Source: Legionella brunensis (GTDB lineage: Bacteria > Pseudomonadota > Gammaproteobacteria > Legionellales > Legionellaceae). From it: a DNA stretch of 64,000 nt. The notes under the pieces were generated by a model. It was not told the DNA's origin, did not search any database, and saw only the letters and a program-made list of their open reading frames with translations. A program made the position numbers and the translations under genes. The stretch is from NCBI RefSeq assembly GCF_001467025.1, contig NZ_LNXV01000004.1, forward strand, positions 395,264 to 459,263, written 5' to 3'. Numbering within the stretch: position 1 is the first letter of the stretch; each line of letters opens with the position of its first letter. Positions 34,063 to 41,700 of the stretch are shown piece by piece.

Positions 34063-35571
34063 ATGTCAAAAAGACTATATGAGATACTTAAGATTGATGA
34101 AACTGCTACTGCTGAAGAAGTTAAAAAGGCTTATAAAAAAGAGGCTTTAAAAAATCACCCCGATAAAAACAGGGACAATCCTCAGGCTGAAGAAAATTTC
34201 AAAGCCCTTAACAATGCCTACGCAATTTTGTCAGATACAACACTTCGTCCTCTATATGATGAGGGTCTAATAGATGAGAATGGCAACCCAAAAGCAGAGA
34301 GTGCTGAGGAAGAACGAGAAGCACAGACGTTTTTTGATGAGAAGAATTTCACCTCTTTCGTTGATCCTGATGATATAAGAGAGCGGCTCAGGAAAGCGCA
34401 AGACGAAGCACAGAAGCTTTTTGACGAGGAAGTAAAACCTCATATCAGCGATAAGCAAGTGAAAAACTCTCCTGGAAGCAAAATTTATTATATTTATATT
34501 CGTAGTTTTGATCCGAGCATAAATTTTGACTCCAGCAAAGATTTTTTTGATATTGAGAATGAAGAGTTTCGTTCAAAAATTGCCGAAGAGTTGCACAGTA
34601 ATGAGATTGTTTGGGTATTTGAATCGAAAGAAGAGGCTCTAAGAGCTAGTGGTCTAGCCCATGGTCTGGATACTCTAAAATGGGATGATGATAGAGATGA
34701 TATTATTATTGAATGTTTACTAAGCCCTGAACTTTTACAAAAAACAACCCGTTTCGCGACTAGTGATGGCCGCGAAATTAATCTAGAGCTATTACATGAT
34801 CATCATGCCAATAGAAATTGTTTTATTTTCAAAGAGTCGCCTCTAGATTCTGATTTATTTTCACTAGGGAATATTAGTGCTGTCTACCGAGTAAATCATC
34901 AGTTAAGTGTGAATGCATTTCAAGGGAATCTTGAGTCTAAAAAGATTCTTCTTGAAAACTTGGAGGAGGATGTTATTCATAATAGTGGCATCGAAGATCT
35001 TTTAATAGAGGATGGTAATTTAGAAGATCCTGAGATGAAAGATCCCAAGATAGAGGATAGTAATTTAAAAGATCCTGAGATGAAAGATCCTAAGATAGAG
35101 GATAGTGATCTCAAAAACTCCAAAATAAAAGCAATTATTCAAGCCCTTGATGAGGGCGAGACAAAATTAAAAAAACAAGAAATATTACTCCGAGAGATTA
35201 AAAAGAATCAATTGTCAGTTGCAGAGTTTAGTCTGCTGTATAATGCTGTGAAGAATATAGAACCTTTAAATGAACACCGAAATCCTAACTTGGACCGTTT
35301 TTTCGGTATCAAAAACACCACTTCCTGGCGAAATACCTTACAGGAATTCAGAGCAAGAGCGCTTAGCACTTTGTTAGAAGAAGTAGAGGCTATAGATGAT
35401 CCAAATGAGAAATTTCAACGTTTAGAATCAGCTAAACAACTCCCTTTATTTAAGGAACATCGCAATAACTCAGTTTTCACAGGAGCCTGGGGAAGAACCT
35501 CGGCGGTCAAAAAAATAGAAGAACAACAGGAAGAAATATTGAAATCAATGCCTTCAATGGTTTCAAGATAA
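34063..35571 (+). CDS. J-domain protein with acidic repeats, candidate Dot/Icm effector
   Basis: A 502-residue protein beginning with a complete J domain: residues 4-70, with the Hsp70-stimulating HPD motif at 32-34. It lacks the glycine-rich and zinc-finger domains of DnaJ. The middle (100-300) has no recognised domain. Residues 316-355 are a tandem acidic repeat (units such as LEDPEMKDPKIED) encoded by 45-base repeats. The C-terminal 140 residues (NTTSWRNTLQEFRARAL, then KQLPLFKEHRNNS and FTGAWGRTSAVKKIEEQ) are, to my knowledge, a module recurring at the end of other Legionella proteins, several of them effectors. GAGGGG precedes the ATG. Hijacking host or bacterial Hsp70 is inference. Confidence 0.7.
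   Translation: MSKRLYEILKIDETATAEEVKKAYKKEALKNHPDKNRDNPQAEENFKALNNAYAILSDTTLRPLYDEGLIDENGNPKAESAEEEREAQTFFDEKNFTSFVDPDDIRERLRKAQDEAQKLFDEEVKPHISDKQVKNSPGSKIYYIYIRSFDPSINFDSSKDFFDIENEEFRSKIAEELHSNEIVWVFESKEEALRASGLAHGLDTLKWDDDRDDIIIECLLSPELLQKTTRFATSDGREINLELLHDHHANRNCFIFKESPLDSDLFSLGNISAVYRVNHQLSVNAFQGNLESKKILLENLEEDVIHNSGIEDLLIEDGNLEDPEMKDPKIEDSNLKDPEMKDPKIEDSDLKNSKIKAIIQALDEGETKLKKQEILLREIKKNQLSVAEFSLLYNAVKNIEPLNEHRNPNLDRFFGIKNTTSWRNTLQEFRARALSTLLEEVEAIDDPNEKFQRLESAKQLPLFKEHRNNSVFTGAWGRTSAVKKIEEQQEEILKSMPSMVSR
35008..35127 (+). repeat. 45-base tandem repeat inside the J-domain gene
   Basis: Two full units at 35008-35052 and 35053-35097 differ at only a few positions, and a partial unit of about 30 bases follows (35098-35127). 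Each unit encodes 15 acidic residues rich in Glu, Asp, Lys and Pro. Because the unit is a multiple of three, copy changes would keep the frame. Confidence 0.85.
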
Positions 35572-35583
35572 TTGGTATAAGTT

Positions 35584-35703
35584 ATGAGGGAGAAAACTGC
35601 TGTCGTGTTAGCCCAACTCACCGAAGAATTGAGAGCAAGGAAAACTGAAGTTTTACAGGAGTTTCATATTGAAATCACAGAAACCTCAATGAAACCTCTA
35701 TAA
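35584..35703 (+). CDS. Possible 39-residue protein
   Basis: A short open frame beginning 12 bases after the J-domain gene stop: MREKTAVVLAQLTEELRARK, then a helical TEVLQEFHIEITETS segment. It reads as one amphipathic helix. There is no clear ribosome site. It could be a gene remnant or a genuine small protein. Confidence 0.3.
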   Translation: MREKTAVVLAQLTEELRARKTEVLQEFHIEITETSMKPL

Positions 35704-35752
35704 TTTTTAATCTTGTACTATTCTATTAATATCTCTTCATTGGATAATTGTT

Positions 35753-36466
35753 ATGATTTTAGTCAGACAGGGAAGTTCTCGAGGAAAATCTGAGTTCTAT
35801 TGGCTCAATAGTTTCCACACATTTTCTTTTGGTGATTATTTTGACCCTGATTTTATGGGATTTGGAAGTCTGAGAGTCATTAATGAAGATACAGTTCAAC
35901 CTGGACAAGGATTTGGACGCCATCCTCATAAAGATATGGAAATTATTTCCTACGTGATTGAGGGTAGTTTACAACATAAAGATAGCATGGGAACTGGTAC
36001 CATTATTACACCCGGTGAAATTCAATGTATGTCAGCAGGGACAGGCGTCGAACACAGTGAATTTAATCCATCCGCAACAGAAATCGTTCATTTCCTACAA
36101 ATTTGGATCATTCCTGAAACAAAAGGCCTTACTCCCACATACCAGCAACAATCGATTCCCCAATTGAATAATAAATTAACATTAATTGCTTCAAAAGAAG
36201 GAAGAGAAGTTATTAAAATTAACCAAGATGTGAAATTGTACAGGGCATTTCTCACTCCAGAGCATTTGCTCAAGCATGAATTTGAACAAAAACGTGGAGG
36301 GTGGTTACAAGTAATTAAAGGTGAGCTGAATTTAAATGGTCAAATGCTTACGACAGGTGATGGAGCTGCCATTATCACAAACAATATTGAGGTTAAGTCC
36401 ATCAAGAATACAGAGTTTTTATTATTTGACATATGCATGATGGATAGAGGACAGCGTTTAAAATAA
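35753..36466 (+). CDS. Pirin family protein (YhhW-like, quercetinase-like)
   Basis: A 237-residue bicupin. The N-terminal cupin shows the metal ligands GRHPHKDMEIISYVIEG (two histidines) and GTGVEHSEFNPS (a third histidine and a glutamate), with the pirin hallmark FHTFSFGDYFDP before them. YhhW of E. coli oxidises quercetin in vitro; the physiological role of the family is unclear. The C-terminal cupin lacks ligands, as usual. It precedes the exported 725-residue protein by 37 bases and may be co-transcribed. Confidence 0.88.
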   Translation: MILVRQGSSRGKSEFYWLNSFHTFSFGDYFDPDFMGFGSLRVINEDTVQPGQGFGRHPHKDMEIISYVIEGSLQHKDSMGTGTIITPGEIQCMSAGTGVEHSEFNPSATEIVHFLQIWIIPETKGLTPTYQQQSIPQLNNKLTLIASKEGREVIKINQDVKLYRAFLTPEHLLKHEFEQKRGGWLQVIKGELNLNGQMLTTGDGAAIITNNIEVKSIKNTEFLLFDICMMDRGQRLK

Positions 36467-36503
36467 GCATGATTCTCTTAATTGCTTCACCAGGGACAAT
36501 TTA

Positions 36504-38681
36504 ATGAGAAAATACCTTATCTTAATAGCATTTATCGGATTATGGTTAAGCAGCAATATTACCTTTGCCGCAAACACTCGGGATAAAGAGATTAAAGACC
36601 TGGTGCATTTTCTTACCTCTGACGCAATTCTTGTACCTAGTAAGACTTCGCTATTAATTCCTTTAAGCTTTTACGTAGGCAGTATTGAAGATGTCGCCAG
36701 ATATTTTGGTGATTATATTTGCTCTGCTGACGATACTTGTACCGTTGTGGATACGCTGTACAGCAACCCTTATCCATTTTTGACGAGCCCGTATGTTATT
36801 TTAGGTCGTGGGTTGCCCCCACAGGATAGTACAGTACAACAGTGGCTCCAAGCACAAGCGCAAATTGAACGAACAAATACAAAATACGGAACAGATATTT
36901 ATCATGCCGCAACCTGGCAAATTGCCTTGGCACTAGCCGCTGAGAATGATTACCTGAGTGAGGCAAAAGCAAAAGAATTAGTAGCGAATGAATTAGACTC
37001 CATTACCCACTCAGCAAATCGCGCATTCGGTACTTTCTTTCTATATGGCTATCAACTTTTAATTTTCGATCCTCTCAAGGCATTCACTTTTCGTTTAATT
37101 GCGACTAACTATTATAACAAGGATCCTTTTTTTGGGGGGCGATACCAAGACTTTCTCAGTTGGGATTATAATATCTTCGATTTGGCTAAAAATGATCCTG
37201 AAAAACACTCCCCAGACTTTTTTACTTTTGTAACCACCTGGTCCGATTGGAAGCCACTCACAGGTGAAAATGCATGGGCTCAATTAATTGGGCCACTACA
37301 AGCTGAATATATATTTACCGAAGGAAAAATTCCTGCGAGCTCTAAAACGCTCAGTAACGCAATAAATACCTTATATGCGTTCTCTGCAATGCAAACAGGT
37401 ATAGGCGCGTTCTATTATGCCCCCGGGGGAACAAGGGATGGTCAAGGAACTCTCCCGGTTGGAGAAATCTCTATAGAAGATAATTTCTCGATGTTAGCTG
37501 GATTACAAATTTTAAAGAGGATACTGGAAAAAACGGAGAAAACTGCAGAAGTAACAAGTGCTTTGGAATCCATTGATATTATGCTCAATGGTGGTACTAC
37601 AGTAAACGGCTATAAAACACTTGGGTTGTTAAGTTTTCTATATAATGGAGCTTTCGATGCCAAACAGGGAGTCTTTTTTACCCGCGGCTCGGTCAATATT
37701 CCTTCCTCCCAAAATGATTGGACTCCAGACACCTCTGAAGTACTGGCAGCCATGGCTGTCGATGTAAATCTATGGGGAATGTCCGCATTAGGAATTGAAA
37801 CGGTGGATAAATGGTTTGGCCCGGGAACTGCCTTGAATATCTGGCGAATCGTTCGTAATCAAGGCGGCTATTACGGAAATGGACAACTGTGGGGGGTTGG
37901 TTTTACCCTAAATAACCATACAGATATTGAACCTGAAGACATTATGTCAGCGGAAAATACCGCCAGCGCTATTAATACATTGCAGGCATTAATCGATTAC
38001 TATTCCCAATTGGGAATAAATACAGTAGAACTAGAGCGTGATTTGCAAAGTATACAGGATAACTTTTTCCATCTACGCAACGATGAATATTTAAGCGCTA
38101 ATTTCGTTGGTGCAACCCCAAAAGAATTTTATACTGTTTTATCGATTGAATTAGGCCGAGCTTATCTTTACGCTAGTAGGCGTTTTGTCCTCCCTTTCAT
38201 TTGGAATGCAAATACCTTGCCCAGTACAACAGCTACCTCCTGGGTATTGATCAATAAATTTAACTTTAATCCATTTCAATACACTGGAAAACTAGAGGGT
38301 GAGGATTATCCTATCCCTCTAAAAGTGGACATCCTCGATCATGATAATGAACCAGAAGGTGGTGCATTACCTAAAACTGTCAGAGTAGCCTACACCCGTG
38401 GAAATTTAGGCCCGGTTAAAAAATTAGTTATCAGTTACAATCTTGATGGGTCACAAACCAATTGGATTGTTGCTGCTAGCACTTCACAAAGTCGTGGTAT
38501 TGCCTCGTTACCTAAAGGTGCAGAAGGAATTATGATTAGTTTTTTTAATGGCGGCTGGGCGAATGCTTGTCAAATTATACCTGCTAATAAGATTTGTAAA
38601 GATAATGGGTGTATGAGTGTTCATACGATTGTCGCAAGTTGGAGTTCGACTGGAAAGGGTGAGTGCGATATTGTTGATTAA
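36504..38681 (+). CDS. Large exported protein of unknown function
   Basis: A 725-residue protein with a clear signal peptide (LILIAFIGLWLSS to TFAANT, cleavage near residue 23). The body is dominated by aromatic and Gly/Asn-rich helical segments such as ALYILNTLYAF-like NAINTLYAFSAMQTGIGAFY, YKTLGLLSFLYNGAFDA and TASAINTLQALIDYY. This spacing recalls an (alpha/alpha)6 barrel of the six-hairpin glycosidase type, followed near residue 600 by a beta-rich domain (PKTVRVAYTRGNLGP) with four late cysteines. I recognise no named family or catalytic residues. The enzyme guess is an inference from layout only; it could be a type II secretion substrate. A strong terminator follows. Confidence 0.55.
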   Translation: MRKYLILIAFIGLWLSSNITFAANTRDKEIKDLVHFLTSDAILVPSKTSLLIPLSFYVGSIEDVARYFGDYICSADDTCTVVDTLYSNPYPFLTSPYVILGRGLPPQDSTVQQWLQAQAQIERTNTKYGTDIYHAATWQIALALAAENDYLSEAKAKELVANELDSITHSANRAFGTFFLYGYQLLIFDPLKAFTFRLIATNYYNKDPFFGGRYQDFLSWDYNIFDLAKNDPEKHSPDFFTFVTTWSDWKPLTGENAWAQLIGPLQAEYIFTEGKIPASSKTLSNAINTLYAFSAMQTGIGAFYYAPGGTRDGQGTLPVGEISIEDNFSMLAGLQILKRILEKTEKTAEVTSALESIDIMLNGGTTVNGYKTLGLLSFLYNGAFDAKQGVFFTRGSVNIPSSQNDWTPDTSEVLAAMAVDVNLWGMSALGIETVDKWFGPGTALNIWRIVRNQGGYYGNGQLWGVGFTLNNHTDIEPEDIMSAENTASAINTLQALIDYYSQLGINTVELERDLQSIQDNFFHLRNDEYLSANFVGATPKEFYTVLSIELGRAYLYASRRFVLPFIWNANTLPSTTATSWVLINKFNFNPFQYTGKLEGEDYPIPLKVDILDHDNEPEGGALPKTVRVAYTRGNLGPVKKLVISYNLDGSQTNWIVAASTSQSRGIASLPKGAEGIMISFFNGGWANACQIIPANKICKDNGCMSVHTIVASWSSTGKGECDIVD

Positions 38682-38702
38682 GTTTTAGCTAATTTAGAAT
38701 AT

Positions 38703-38726
38703 CCGGGAATACTTTTGTATTCCCGG
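38703..38726 (+). terminator. Bidirectional terminator
   Basis: A perfect ten-pair stem, CCGGGAATAC and GTATTCCCGG, with the loop TTTT. It lies between the convergent 725-residue protein gene and the alpha-2-macroglobulin gene, 21 bases after one stop and 9 bases after the other. Confidence 0.85.
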
Positions 38727-38734
38727 GCTACATT

Positions 38735-41700
38735 CTATTTTGTCACTTCAATTGTTCCTGCTGCACTGTTGGCTTTTATACTTGGATCATACATGGATTC
38801 TGCAAAAACCGCAGGCACTTGATAGTTCCCGGTATTTGTCGCCTTTATGCGATAAACAATTTCTTTTGCTGTAGAATCTACACCTGTAAAGAAAATAACA
38901 CGATCTTCTCTTATATCTGCATAATTGATATTTCCATTACTTACTGAATCACGTATTACTTCAAATCCACCAGGCAAGAGATCTTCTATGGCAACATTAT
39001 ATAAATAGCGGTCTTCTAAAGTACGTATTTGAATATGCACTTCAATTTCACTACCTAAACTGACACTCGTAATGACATTACCTTTGTTATCTCGGTACTC
39101 ACGATAAACCTCCAATCCCTTTCCGGTTGCTTTATCGGGGGATTTTTTGTCAAAACCTGCTTGGATAAGTTGATAGAAAAACATTTGTTTATTGGGGTTA
39201 TTAAAATCAACTTGCTTAGCGTCCTCATCAATATTTGCTTGAGCATAATTACTATCAGCCGTGTTGAGTATTTTTTGTGTTTTATCGGCAAGTGCTTCGC
39301 TGATAGTAAAAGTACCGGCTTCGACAGGTGATGATTGGCCATATGCACTTAAGGCCAGGCTTGTATATCCTGAAAGAATGGTATTAATCTCATCACTGTT
39401 AATCGCTGAGACAAGTTGCATAACCAATTTATTACTAACCTTTGGCAAACGTTCGGGGAAATGGCGGGCGATTAAATAGAGATACTGAGCATTCGCTATG
39501 TTGCTATCATAAAAATCCGTGCTTACGGCAGATTGAGTTTGTATTTTATACTTATCAATTAGTTGATTCGCTTCAGAGAAACTCTTCAATAATTGATAGG
39601 TTGCGGCAATATACGCACCTGTAATATCTTGCTGCCAGCTTTGTGCTTGTTCTTTTTCTAAATAAAGCTGCAAATTAGTTAAATAATTAGTCGTGACAAT
39701 CTCATTTCGTGTCAAAATATAAGTCGCATAAGCCTGGATACGAGCCATATCCAGATTTGAAGCATTCTGCGCCGCTAAATCTCTTAAATAGCCAAGTCCT
39801 GCGCTAAACATTTCATTAGGAACGTTATAACCTTGTGCGCGTGCTTCTGTTAAAAAATGCATTGCATATACGGATGAGAAATTATTGCTGTAATTATCAC
39901 CAGCACCAGGCCAATAACTGAAGCTTCCATTAGACATTTGTCGTAGTCCTAATAGCTGAATGGTGTTCATCACTTTATCATTGATGTCTGCTAAATTTTT
40001 TGTAAACCAGGGTTGATTAGCCATTGCCAACAAGGGGAATGATTTACTTGTCAATTGCTCCGTACAGCCGTAAGGATAGCTATCAAGATATTGCTGTAAA
40101 CCAGTAACCAAGATCATTGGACTGGTGGAAAGAGCCGCATTAACATTACGATATTCAGAATACAACTGACGCTCAATAGTGAGTGATTTTTTGTTGTCTT
40201 TACTACCACCGCTAGTTATTGATGTCATAAACGCTGTAGCAGGACGTATACTAAGGGTAGTATCCATAGAGCTTGACTTGCCACCGGCGCTTGCTACTAG
40301 TGTAATTTTGGCTGAGCCTAGAGAGGGTGTTGCTTTTATTTTGAATCGAACGGTCTGCTCGCGCCCTTCGCCAATAGTTAAAGTACTGTTTGCAGGCCCA
40401 ATAATCTCAAGGGACGGAGTAGTGCTCAATTGTATGTTCACTTTAGCATCTTGACCTGAATCTTTAACATTGTTAGCTATACTTGCTGTAATTTCAAAAG
40501 TGTCGCCAGGAGCTACAAAGGTAGGGGCATTGGGATTAATGACAAAGTTGCCACGTATTTGCGACTCGGTTGCTGTTGCCCCAACAGAGTCAGTGGCAAC
40601 AGCAACCGCCATCACTTTCAAAGTACCATTGAAATAATCAGGAACATTATAAGTTAATTGACGTGGTGTACTGTCAGTGTCGATAATTCCTGACCAATAA
40701 GCGACTGGCAAATCAGTTTTACGTTTGAAGGGGTTAAGATGTTTGGCCAATAACTCTTCTCCACCATCACCACCAACAGCGGAAAGCTCTCGTTCTTGGA
40801 TATATTGCGGCAAAATTTGATCTACAGTTTGCTGAGTTAAGACTTCTAGTGCTCTTTTTTGGAAAAAGAAGGAAAGAGGGTCTGGCGTGGTATAATTAGC
40901 CACTTGCAAAATTCCTTCATCAACTGCAAAGACAATTATTTTGCCGGGTTTATCACTACTGTAATTAATGGTAAATGGTTCTCCTGGGCGCCCAAGCTCG
41001 GGGGTATTAAGCGTGATATGAACATTGTGGCTATCATGATCGACACTGAATGGTGTTACGCTATAGCTTAATGGGCTAATGAAAATATCAGGAGAGTTCC
41101 AATCGCGAACAAATGCTACATTCACATAGCCATTACCTTGGAAATCCTCAGGTATATAAATTTTTTGTACAGAACTGGTCGTGCTCGTTTTAAACCATTG
41201 AGTGGAATAAACTTTGTCACGTTCAATCGTAATTAACCCAGCTCCAGTATAGGGGGCTGTTATTTGCAGCTCAATATCTTCGCCCGCTTTAAACTCCTCC
41301 TTGTTGAGCTTAATACTAAGCTCAGCATTTTTAGCAAGTGGCAATTGGCTTGCGCCCACAATGCTAAATTTAAGATGACTTAACTCCACATTATTCTTAT
41401 CAAGAATATTCACAGCAAAATCACCAATCTGCTGAGTTGGTAAAGGAAAATCAGTGCCTTGACCATTTATTGTGAAAGGATTGGTACTAATCACAGTGGT
41501 TTGAATAATAGATTGGTATTGATATGTTCCATTTGGCTTTTTAACCAGCGTGGTGACTGGATGTAAAGAAACCAGTTGTAATTTTAGATCAGAGATTGCT
41601 TGCTGATTTAATTGTGGATTCACAGCTATAAAATGCACGCTACGCTGACTATTTTGTTTGATATACCCTAAATCACCATCAGGTTTATAACCTATAAAAT

